Below are positions 7,750 to 14,301 of a DNA stretch of 64,000 nucleotides, in pieces. The DNA comes from DATLGB01 sp964242305 (GTDB taxonomy: Bacteria > Actinomycetota > Thermoleophilia > Solirubrobacterales > Solirubrobacteraceae), in the NCBI GenBank assembly GCA_964242305.1, contig CAXTBB010000005.1, forward strand, positions 87,896-151,895, in the 5' to 3' direction. The position numbers were made by a program, and so were the translations under genes. The notes under the pieces were generated by a model. That model was given only the letters and a program-made list of their open reading frames with translations. It was not told the origin of the DNA and made no database searches. Position 1 is the first letter of the stretch; the number at the start of each line of letters is the position of its first letter.

Positions 7750-8278
7750 TCAAGACACGCGCGCGTCCGGACCCCCTCCATGCAGCCGGTGGACCTTGAG
7801 GCTGAGCTCGAGGGAGAGCAGGTCCATCTCGGCGAGCGGCATCCCTGTCAGCGCCTCAATCCGCTCCAGACGCTGCCGCAGTGTGTTGGGATGGATGAAG
7901 AGCGCCTCCGCGGTCGCGCGGGCACGGCCGCGGGCGGCGAGGTACACCCCGAGCGTTTGCAGCAGGGTGGCGCCGCGCAGCGCGTCATAGCTCGCTTGGG
8001 CCTCGAGCGCACGGCTGTCCCCGGCATCGGGGGCGGGCGAGTCGATGACCGACCAGGAACCGGTACGCGGCCCAGCCCGTCAGGCCTTCATCGATCCCGA
8101 ATCCGACCGTGCCCACGACGTGGGCGAAGACGGGTGACGCCGCTCTGATGTGCAGCTGGTCGCCTTCGCGCAGGTACACGAAGCACGCGTGGCAGTCCGT
8201 CGCGTCCACGAGCAGGTCCACGACCCCGCGGAGGACGCGTTCGAGATCGGGGCAGTCGGCGATCACCCCGATGATCAC
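7750..8278 (-). pseudogene. Remnant of GAF-PucR type transcriptional regulator
   Basis: Two pieces of one regulator lie in different frames. The 5' piece (about 8278-8060) encodes the first part of a GAF domain (VIADCPDLERVL, DATDCHACFVYLREGD, GFGIDEGLTGW). The 3' piece (about 8075-7750) encodes the end of a PucR protein with its C-terminal HTH (SRALEAQASYDAL, TAEALFIHPNTLRQRLERI). The rest of the GAF domain and the central PucR domain are gone, and the frame changes at the junction near 8050-8075. No good start codon precedes the GAF piece beyond a GTG. It was probably once the regulator of the adjacent catabolic genes. Confidence 0.75.
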
Positions 8279-8501
8279 GTAGAGGGTCTCGGGGGCGATG
8301 GCCGGGGCGGCAGGGATGTGCCGCTTGTGAGAAAGCTTCGACTCGGCCCGCGAAACGAGACGTTTTTTGGGCTACTTCAATCCAGTGCTGGGCGAGCGGG
8401 CGCTGGGCGCTGGCGGTGCCCTAGCGGTGCCTGGACGATCTGCGCGAGCTCAGCCAGAAGGCCACGGGGCCGCGAACTGGCTCCACAGCGCGGTTCGACG
8501 C

Positions 8502-8547
8502 CGATGGCGAGACCCGGACTCGAACCGGGGACACCACGATTTTCAGT
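8502..8547 (-). repeat. Direct repeat / att-like copy of the tRNA-Phe 3' half
   Basis: These 46 bp are identical to 13763-13808, the 3' half of tRNA-Phe plus 3 nt, in the same orientation. The copy starts in the anticodon loop and runs through the T arm and acceptor strand to the discriminator. Partial tRNA copies of this kind are left when an element integrates into a tRNA 3' end. No integrase gene was found between the two copies. Confidence 0.7.
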
Positions 8548-8579
8548 TGGTCGAACGGTCCGCGCTGGTCCGCGGTCTC

Positions 8580-8593
8580 GGCTCTATAGAGCC
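8580..8593. repeat. 14-bp palindrome GGCTCTATAGAGCC
   Basis: A perfect palindrome 33 nt from the tRNA fragment. The related sequence TTTGGCTCTAGAGC lies at 13738-13751 beside the intact tRNA-Phe; read on the minus strand the left copy is TTTGGCTCTATAGAGC. Similar palindromes at both ends support a shared origin of the two boundaries. Confidence 0.4.
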
Positions 8594-8670
8594 AAATGAC
8601 GGCCTGCGGGCAGTCGCGATTCCGCGGTTGTCCGGGCTGGTCCGGTGCCCTGGCGGTGCCCTGCGTCTCC

Positions 8671-9096
8671 TCAAGACGTGGTGTTGACGAGGAGGTGACC
8701 GGTCGCCTGGGCGGCGGCGCTGAGTGCGTTGTCCCACGTTGCCAGCAGGATGTCCTCGCCGGCCAGGTTCAGGGCACATGCGAGGTGCACGGCGTCGTAG
8801 CCGCGCAGGGCGTGTTGGGCGGCAAGTTCGCCGGCGCGCCGGGCAAGCGCCTCGTCGATCCCGATGATCCGCAGCTCGGCGTAGAGGCCTTCGAGTGCGT
8901 CGACCGCGTCGGCGAGAATCGGTTCGTCGATGCGGCGGGCCCGGGCGCCCGCTGCGAGCGCGGCGCGCGCCTCCGGATAGACGAGCTGGCTCGAGACGAG
9001 CAAGTCGGCCCGGTCCCAGAGCTCCACGGCCAGCTCGGAGCCGTGCTCGTCGATGATCAGCTTAATCAGCGCCGAGGTGTCGAAGTAGACGATCAG
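8671..9096 (-). CDS. vapC: VapC-type PIN domain toxin, 141 aa, likely CTG start
   Basis: PIN-domain ribonuclease toxin. The shorter frame that starts at the internal GTG (9027) lacks the first catalytic acid. Reading back to 9096 restores LIVYFDTSALIKLI with the key Asp, directly after the antitoxin stop. The other acidic residues are present: Glu in YPEARAA, Asp in GYDAVHLA and Asp in TWDNAL. No ATG, GTG or TTG exists upstream in frame. The CTG at 9096 overlaps the antitoxin TGA (CTGA), so CTG is the most likely start. The pair lies inside the tRNA-Phe bounded segment, a common place for such modules. Confidence 0.82.
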   Translation of the reverse strand: MIVYFDTSALIKLIIDEHGSELAVELWDRADLLVSSQLVYPEARAALAAGARARRIDEPILADAVDALEGLYAELRIIGIDEALARRAGELAAQHALRGYDAVHLACALNLAGEDILLATWDNALSAAAQATGHLLVNTTS

Positions 9097-9380
9097 CGTC
9101 GTTGGTCAGCGACGAGGTCGGACACAGGCTCAGCGGTTCGGAGTCGCGCGCGTCCAGTCCGTTGAGTCCGTGCGACGCTCGGCTCCCGAACGAGGCCACG
9201 GGTGCGCAGATCTGCAAGCGGGTCGACGTCCTCGACGGGAACCAGCCGTGCGACACGGCGACCGCGCATGGTCACGACGACCTCCGCACCGTTGTGGACG
9301 TGCTGGACGTAACGGCTGAGCCGGTCATGCAGTTCACGCACGCCCACTTCGGTCTTCAACGGCTCAGAGTGTGGCGTCAT
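9093..9380 (-). CDS. vapB: Phd/YefM-type antitoxin (VapB partner), 95 aa
   Basis: The N-terminus VGVRELHDRLSRYVQHVHNGAEVVVTMRGRRVARLVPV is the DNA-binding Phd/YefM fold, and the C-terminal tail DLRTRGLVREPSVAR is the toxin-neutralising part. It precedes and overlaps vapC by 4 nt. Type II antitoxins of this family repress their own operon, so the 18 nt between it and the gene upstream at 9399 leave little room and its promoter may lie inside the end of the PaaK-like gene. Start ATG at 9380. Confidence 0.85.
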   Translation of the reverse strand: MTPHSEPLKTEVGVRELHDRLSRYVQHVHNGAEVVVTMRGRRVARLVPVEDVDPLADLRTRGLVREPSVARTQRTGRARLRTAEPVSDLVADQRR

Positions 9381-9398
9381 GGAGACTCATTGTACGCG

Positions 9399-10805
9399 CT
9401 ACATCGCTGGCGAGTCTGTCTCAGCCGACGCCAGTGAACTGAGCGGTACGAAGCGAGCCAGCTTTCCCGTCGTAGGGGATCGGTGCAGCGCGGGAACCGG
9501 TCGTGCCGACACCTGCGGCGCCCGGAGTCCCGCCTCCTCAAGCGCGCGGACGAGTCGCTCGTGCACATCGCCGAGGTCGATCGGCGCGTGCGAGACGAGG
9601 TCGACGTCGATGCCACGCGAGGTCTGACGGACCTGGTACTCGGTCACCCCCGGCGTCTTGACCAGGACGGACCGCACCGATAGCGGGTGCACGCTGACGT
9701 CGCCGAAGTGCAGGATCTCGTCGCTGCGCCCATCGACGGTGACCCGCAGGTGGCCATGGTGCGGGCTGTCGGGGAGCCGAACGAACCGGTCGGTGAGCTC
9801 GTAGCGGATCAGCGGCTGCACGCGATTGGAGAGGTTCGTGACCAGCACCTTGGCCGACGGCGTCCCGGCGGCCACCGGTTGGTTGCCCGCGTCGACCAGC
9901 TCGACGATGGACCCATCGCAGGCGAGCACGATCGCCTCGTCGTCGGGCGTGCTCGTGCCTACCAGCCCCTCCGTTGAGGCGTAGCTGTTGATGAGGGGGA
10001 CGCCGAATGCGCGGCGGATGGCGTCCCGGATCTCCGAGGTCACGGGCTCACTCGTCGCCGACAGGAACATGGGGGAGATCTGCAGGCGACCGGCCTGCTG
10101 CTCCTGCGCGAGACGCGCGAGCATGGAGGGGAAGCCCGCGAGCGCCGGGAGCTGCAGGTCGTTGAGCTGCGCGACGAGGTCGGGCAGCGGCTGCGTTGCC
10201 GGCAGGCCCACGTACCGGAAACCGAGCTTGCCGCCGGCCGACAGCGCAGGCGCTGCGCCCGTCTGGTGCACGGCGCTGCCGGCTGCGATGTAGCCCACAG
10301 CCAGGCCGCCGGGCGGGGGTCCGCCCATGGCCTGCAGTCGTGCCACAAGGTTGCGGGAAAAAGCGCCCACGAGCTGGCACATGGCCGGCGTGTCGTAGAC
10401 GAAGGTGCCCCGCACTCCCGAGCTCCCGCCGGAGGTGAACGCCACATACTCGTCGAGGATCGGGATCGGCTCGGGACCGGTGCGCGCAAGGGCGTCTTCC
10501 ACGAGGGCAGTGTTCAGCCGCCGGTCGGTGTAGACGTCATCGAGCTCGTCCATCATTTCCCACTTGGTCATCACCGGGAGGGCCGAAAGGTCGTCGGGTG
10601 TGACCGCGGACAAGTCGATGCCGGACAGTCGCCGGGCGTAAAACGGCGAGTCCTCTCGCGCCCGTCCGAGGAGATCCCGCAGCGCCGCGCTCTGATACTC
10701 AGCGAGCTGGTCGGACGTCCAGCCGGCACGCTCGATGTGGGCCGGTTGATCGGCGACCATCGCCGCCATCTGCGTCGCGCGGAGCGTTTCGAGCGTGGTC
10801 GTCAT
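9399..10805 (-). CDS. Phenylacetate-CoA ligase (PaaK)-like AMP-forming ligase, 468 aa
   Basis: An adenylate-forming enzyme of the PaaK / coenzyme F390 synthetase family. The phosphate-binding segment reads YVAFTSGGSSGVRGTF near residues 115-130, followed by INSYASTEG and ITNLSNR-type segments and QPLIRYELTDRF in the C-terminal half. It activates a carboxylic acid to an acyl adenylate, normally forming an acyl-CoA. True PaaK proteins are a little shorter and keep different substrate residues, so the substrate is open. It lies 7 nt downstream of a TetR gene on the same strand and is probably co-transcribed with it. Confidence 0.75.
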   Translation of the reverse strand: MTTTLETLRATQMAAMVADQPAHIERAGWTSDQLAEYQSAALRDLLGRAREDSPFYARRLSGIDLSAVTPDDLSALPVMTKWEMMDELDDVYTDRRLNTALVEDALARTGPEPIPILDEYVAFTSGGSSGVRGTFVYDTPAMCQLVGAFSRNLVARLQAMGGPPPGGLAVGYIAAGSAVHQTGAAPALSAGGKLGFRYVGLPATQPLPDLVAQLNDLQLPALAGFPSMLARLAQEQQAGRLQISPMFLSATSEPVTSEIRDAIRRAFGVPLINSYASTEGLVGTSTPDDEAIVLACDGSIVELVDAGNQPVAAGTPSAKVLVTNLSNRVQPLIRYELTDRFVRLPDSPHHGHLRVTVDGRSDEILHFGDVSVHPLSVRSVLVKTPGVTEYQVRQTSRGIDVDLVSHAPIDLGDVHERLVRALEEAGLRAPQVSARPVPALHRSPTTGKLARFVPLSSLASAETDSPAM

Positions 10806-10812
10806 CGCGTCC

Positions 10813-11439
10813 TCAGGTGGTCGGGGCAGGGGCGTGCAGCGGCAGTCCGAGCAGGCGAGCGAACACGTCGACCAAAAGCGCGTCCGGAAGCGCGGCGGGG
10901 TTCGCCGCGCGCTCGAGGGTCATGCCGTTGTCGATGGCCAGCACGAGCTCGGTCAGACTGCGCAACGGGAAGGGTGGAACCTGATCCAAGGGCTCCATGG
11001 CCTGCTCGAGGACTCGGGTGAATCCATCGATGGTCCGCTCGTGTAGAGCGGCATAGCGGCGGCTGAGCGCATCGTCGCGAGCTGCGACGACGCGAAACTC
11101 GATGAGCAGTCGGCCCCACTCGGCGTCCTCGCCCGATCGACGCGCCACGGTCTGCAGAAGTCCCCGGACGCCCTCCGCCCCGTCGACGACCGCGCCGGCC
11201 GCCGCGGCCTCGTTCTGCGTGGCGCGCTCGATGATCCGCTGCTCCAGCAGCGCGAGGAGGAGGTCGCCCTTGCCGCCGAACTGCGAGTACACGACGCCCT
11301 TGGAGAAGCCCGCCTCATCAGAAATCTCGTTGAGTGTCGCGCCGCTATAGCCCTTGGCCAGGAAGGTGAGACGGGCGGCGGCGAGCACCTTCCCCCGATT
11401 GCGCTCGACCTGCTGAGTTCGAGTCCGGCGCTTATCCAT
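10813..11439 (-). CDS. TetR family transcriptional regulator, 208 aa
   Basis: The N-terminal HTH reads KVLAAARLTFLAKGYSGATLNEISDEAGFSKGVVYSQFGGKGDLL, followed by a helical effector domain. The start MDKRRTRTQQ (ATG at 11439) is preferred to the longer frame, which would run through the operator and into the divergent gene. Two tandem copies of ATACCAACGGTAT begin 12 nt upstream, an arrangement expected for autorepression. The downstream PaaK-like ligase is the probable main target; an acyl-CoA or free acid is a plausible ligand (inference). Confidence 0.88.
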   Translation of the reverse strand: MDKRRTRTQQVERNRGKVLAAARLTFLAKGYSGATLNEISDEAGFSKGVVYSQFGGKGDLLLALLEQRIIERATQNEAAAAGAVVDGAEGVRGLLQTVARRSGEDAEWGRLLIEFRVVAARDDALSRRYAALHERTIDGFTRVLEQAMEPLDQVPPFPLRSLTELVLAIDNGMTLERAANPAALPDALLVDVFARLLGLPLHAPAPTT

Positions 11440-11450
11440 TCGGTCATGAT

Positions 11451-11480
11451 ATACCAACGGTATGCAAATACCAACGGTAT
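11451..11480. promoter_or_regulatory. Tandem operator: two copies of ATACCAACGGTAT
   Basis: The 13-bp sequence occurs at 11451-11463 and again at 11468-11480, 17 bp apart. Each copy is a palindrome with 5-bp arms (ATACC/GGTAT). They lie between the TetR gene (start 11439, minus) and the exported propeller gene (start 11543, plus), so one regulator could control both directions. Confidence 0.65.
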
Positions 11481-11542
11481 CTCGCTCCTCGCGACGGTCG
11501 TCTGCAACGGTCTTCGAACGGTCGTGCGCGACCGTACGAACC

Positions 11543-13372
11543 ATGACCAGATGCATCGCTGCCGCGGTCCTGATCGCAGCCACCATCCCGGCCGGCGCCT
11601 CGGCATCGGCCGGGCGGATCGCATACTCGCGCTACACGGAGGACTTCGAGGCGATGAACATCGTCGTCTCTGACGGCGACGGCAGGCACGCCACGCAGCT
11701 CACCGACGAGTCCAAGGGTGTCAAGGACTACGACCCCGAGTGGTCGCCGGACGGGAGGCGGATCGTCTTCCACCGCGAGACTGAGCAGGACGCGAAGCTC
11801 GTCATCGTGCGGGCGAGCGGAAGGCACCAGCGAGTGCTGGACACCGGCTGCACCGGTAACTGTGACGCCGACCTGAGCCCGTCGTGGACGCCGGACGGCC
11901 GCATCGCCTACACGCGGGTCGTCGGCCCGTACGACCGGCCGAACGAGTCCGCACGCTCGGCCGTCCTGTGGACGGTGCGGGCCGACGGGTCGCACCGGCG
12001 GCGGCTCTCGCAGCGTGGCATCGACGGGCGCTTCGAGGACTACTACGCCAATTGGTCGGCGGACGGCTCGTTCATCCAGTTCCTGAGGATCCGCAACGAG
12101 CCGTTCAATTCGGCGCTCTTCCGGATGCGCCCGGACGGGACGCACGTCCGGCGGCTCACCCCGTGGAAGCTCGACGCCGATCTCGCCGACCTGTCGCACG
12201 GGCGGCTGGTGTTCGAGACCTACGGGCACGGCGGCCAGGCGCAGAACGTCGCCACGATCCCCACGCGGTGCCGGCGCTGCCGCATCCACTACGTCACCCA
12301 CAACCAGCCGAAGAGCCGCGCCGCCAACTACAACCCGAGCTGGTCACCCGACGGCCGCCGCATCGTGATGGTCGGGGTGACGAACTCGAGCTCGGAGGAC
12401 GCGGACGACGGCGTGGCCGCGGACCTGTTCAGCGTGCGGCCGGACGGCAGCGATCGGCGCAACCTCACGCGTACGGACGACCTGTTCGAGCTGCGACCCG
12501 ACTGGGCCGCCGCGCCGGCGCGGGCGTCCGTCGCGGCGCTGCGGGGCAAGCTCGTGTACGCCAAGGAGCTCGACTCGGGGTTCCAGCTGTTTACCAGCCG
12601 GGCCGATGGGACGGCCGAGCGGCAGATCACCCACGTCACGGGGGCCGCGCAGTCGCCCGGCTGGTCCCCTGACGGCAGGCGGGTCGTGTTCGAGTACGAC
12701 TACCCGACCGACAAGGGCTGCTCGATCGCCTTCGTCGACGCCGACGGCGGCCACCTCACAAACCTCGGCCGGGCACCGCGGACGTGCGACAACCAGCCCG
12801 CGTACCGCCCGGACGGGAAGCGGGTCGTCTACGTCCACTACGACGACAAGGCCAACACGGAGACGCTGACCACGGTGAAGCCCGACGGCTCAGCCCGCCG
12901 CGAGATCTCCATGCGGGTGAAGCTTGGCGTTGCCGACCCGAACTACGCGCCGAACGGCAGGCACATCACCTTCGTCCAGCTCAAGAAGGAGGACGAGCTG
13001 CAGGCGCTGATCTCGATCCGCGCGGACGGCTCGGACTTCAAGCGGCTGACGCCGTACACGTGGGAGGTGGCGATCAAGCACGACTGGTCGCCGAACGGCA
13101 GGACAATCGTCATCACCCGGCAGCACGACGTGACCGGCGCACCCGCGGAGGCGCTGCTCATCCGTCCCGACGGCAAGCTGATCCGCCGACTCGCGCGGAA
13201 CGCCTACGTGGGCGGCTTCTCGCCCGACGGGCAGAGCATCGTGATGCGCATCGAGCGCCAACACGGCGAGGAAGGGCGGCTCGTGGTGATGGATCCAAAG
13301 GGTAGGCACCGCCGGGCGATCACGGCCTGGACGGACTTGCGCCCGCGCTTCATCGACTGGGGAGTGCGGTGA
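11543..13372 (+). CDS. Exported TolB-like beta-propeller protein, 609 aa
   Basis: The start is set at MTRCIAAAVLIAATIPAGASASAG, a clear Sec signal peptide; the frame is open 27 codons further up but those codons cover the TetR operator. The mature part is built from many WD40-like/PD40 repeats of the form WSPDGRRIVF / YAPNGRHITF in two blocks, separated near residue 330 by AAPARASVAALRGKLVYA, so two propellers are likely. Such proteins act as periplasmic or surface scaffolds. No catalytic residues were recognised. It lies inside the tRNA-Phe bounded segment. Confidence 0.8.
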   Translation: MTRCIAAAVLIAATIPAGASASAGRIAYSRYTEDFEAMNIVVSDGDGRHATQLTDESKGVKDYDPEWSPDGRRIVFHRETEQDAKLVIVRASGRHQRVLDTGCTGNCDADLSPSWTPDGRIAYTRVVGPYDRPNESARSAVLWTVRADGSHRRRLSQRGIDGRFEDYYANWSADGSFIQFLRIRNEPFNSALFRMRPDGTHVRRLTPWKLDADLADLSHGRLVFETYGHGGQAQNVATIPTRCRRCRIHYVTHNQPKSRAANYNPSWSPDGRRIVMVGVTNSSSEDADDGVAADLFSVRPDGSDRRNLTRTDDLFELRPDWAAAPARASVAALRGKLVYAKELDSGFQLFTSRADGTAERQITHVTGAAQSPGWSPDGRRVVFEYDYPTDKGCSIAFVDADGGHLTNLGRAPRTCDNQPAYRPDGKRVVYVHYDDKANTETLTTVKPDGSARREISMRVKLGVADPNYAPNGRHITFVQLKKEDELQALISIRADGSDFKRLTPYTWEVAIKHDWSPNGRTIVITRQHDVTGAPAEALLIRPDGKLIRRLARNAYVGGFSPDGQSIVMRIERQHGEEGRLVVMDPKGRHRRAITAWTDLRPRFIDWGVR

Positions 13373-13765
13373 CCGCCCCGCCGGGCGCGAGGCCGAGATG
13401 CTGCTCGAGCTCGTGGGCGAGCCGCGAGCCCGACTCCTGCATCGTGGTGTCCATCCATCGAGATCCCACGGCCCACGGCCACGCTCGCCTGAGTTCCCTC
13501 AGCTGATGGAGGAGCGCACTCGGCGTGATCAGGAGTCTCGGCAACGCCGCCGAGTCGTCGGGACACCACGACTAACGGTTGTTGACACTCCCAAGTCGTG
13601 GTGTCCACGCCGAATCCGCGTGCGGCACAGAGCCAGACTCGGGCCCGCTTAGAGCCGGACGAATCGAGGCCCGCTAACGCTTGTGGTGCCCTGGGTGCCA
13701 CACTGGTGCCCTGCGAGTCGTCGCCGAACTCCCTGACTTTGGCTCTAGAGCGGGGTTTCGAGCGA
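13373..13765. other. Gene-free region before tRNA-Phe with inverted repeat and GGTGCCCT repeats
   Basis: There is no convincing gene; short open frames on the minus strand (for example 13350-13544) have no recognisable domain. It contains a perfect 13-bp inverted repeat (13561-13573 / 13594-13606), GGTGCCCT at 13685-13692 and 13705-13712, and GCTCTAGAGC at 13742-13751. The same repeat types occur at the other end of the segment (8400-8670), which supports a mobile-element boundary. Confidence 0.5.
13561..13606. repeat. Perfect 13-bp inverted repeat GGACACCACGACT / AGTCGTGGTGTCC
   Basis: The arms at 13561-13573 and 13594-13606 are exact reverse complements with a 20-nt loop that contains TTGACA. 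The first 11 bases of the arm (GGACACCACGA) also occur in the tRNA-Phe gene at 13790-13800. It could be recombinase binding arms derived from the attachment site, or a hairpin. Confidence 0.55.
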
Positions 13766-13808
13766 TGGCGAGACCCGGACTCGAACCGGGGACACCACGA
13801 TTTTCAGT
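13763..13808 (-). repeat. Direct repeat / att-like site in the tRNA-Phe 3' half
   Basis: Identical to 8502-8547 over 46 bp and located at the 3' end of the intact tRNA gene. The two copies are 5.26 kb apart in the same orientation and would be the ends of an integrated segment. Confidence 0.7.
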
Positions 13809-13838
13809 CGTGTGCTCTACCAACTGAGCTATCTCGCC
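13766..13838 (-). tRNA. tRNA-Phe (GAA)
   Basis: A complete cloverleaf can be folded. The acceptor strands GGCGAGA / TCTCGCC pair fully. The D arm contains AGCTCAGTTGGTAGAGC, the anticodon stem CACGA / TCGTG closes the loop CTGAAAA with anticodon GAA, and the T arm GGTTCGAGTCC is canonical. The discriminator base is A. CCA is not encoded, since the next base is T. Confidence 0.95.
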
Positions 13839-13882
13839 GCGCGGGCAAAGGCTAGCGAGGGGGTCGGGGGTGACGCCGCCGC

Positions 13883-13910
13883 GGGGAGCTCCGCGGCGGC
13901 GGAGCTCCCC
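13883..13910. terminator. Strong hairpin, 12-bp stem
   Basis: GGGGAGCTCCGC (13883-13894) pairs exactly with GCGGAGCTCCCC (13899-13910) across a 4-nt loop. No T run follows on either strand, so termination is likely but not certain. It separates the broken repeat-protein gene from tRNA-Phe. Confidence 0.5.
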
Positions 13911-13930
13911 AGGTGGTCAGGGTGTGGCGG

Positions 13931-14210
13931 TCAGCTCTCGCAGGAGGCGCGGGAGCCCTTGCCGGTGCCCTGGTCGCACTGGTCGGTGGTGGCCCCGCCG
14001 GTGCGCTTGCCGTTGCCGTTCTGGCCGAACAGGTTGCCGTTGAGGTCGCCGCCGTCGATGGTGTCGTTACCGCCGAAGCCGCAGATGCGCGGCCTTCTTG
14101 GTGCCGGTGAGGGCGTCGGGACCGTTGGGGCCCTTGATCGTGCACCCGCTGCCGGACAGAGGCGGCGGAGGCGGCTTGTCGAGTTGAGTCGTCTCGGGTG
14201 ACTGCCCAGC
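13931..14210 (-). pseudogene. Frameshifted remnant of a secreted calcium-binding (RTX-like) repeat protein
   Basis: On the minus strand one frame encodes SGSGCTIKGPNGPDALTGTKKA. The next frame continues with ICGFGGNDTIDGGDLNGN, GQNGNGKRTGG and a stop after SRASCES. Together these give the usual order of a Ca-binding GGxG repeat protein, but a single-base shift near 14095 breaks the frame. No intact N-terminus or signal peptide was seen, and upstream the reading meets the divergent lipoprotein gene. The frameshift could be a sequencing error. Confidence 0.55.
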
Positions 14211-14301
14211 TGGACGTGCGTCGTCACACCGGGACGCGTGACCGGGCGTCAAGGGGCGAGTCGCGCTCAGGGCGGGCGCCGCGCCGACCGATGCAGGACC
14301 C

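Larger units (their letters stand above)
8279..8670. other. Gene-free boundary region with tRNA-Phe fragment and short repeats
   Basis: No coding sequence is convincing here. The stretch holds a 43-nt copy of the tRNA-Phe 3' half (8505-8547), GGTGCCCT repeats at 8415-8422, 8644-8651 and 8655-8662, and the 14-bp palindrome GGCTCTATAGAGCC at 8580-8593. It looks like one end of an old integrated element. Confidence 0.55.

Noticed and set aside
13350..13544. Short minus-strand frame before tRNA-Phe as an integrase C-terminus
   Set aside because: No integrase motif (R..HxxR..Y) could be seen; it is too short to support a call.
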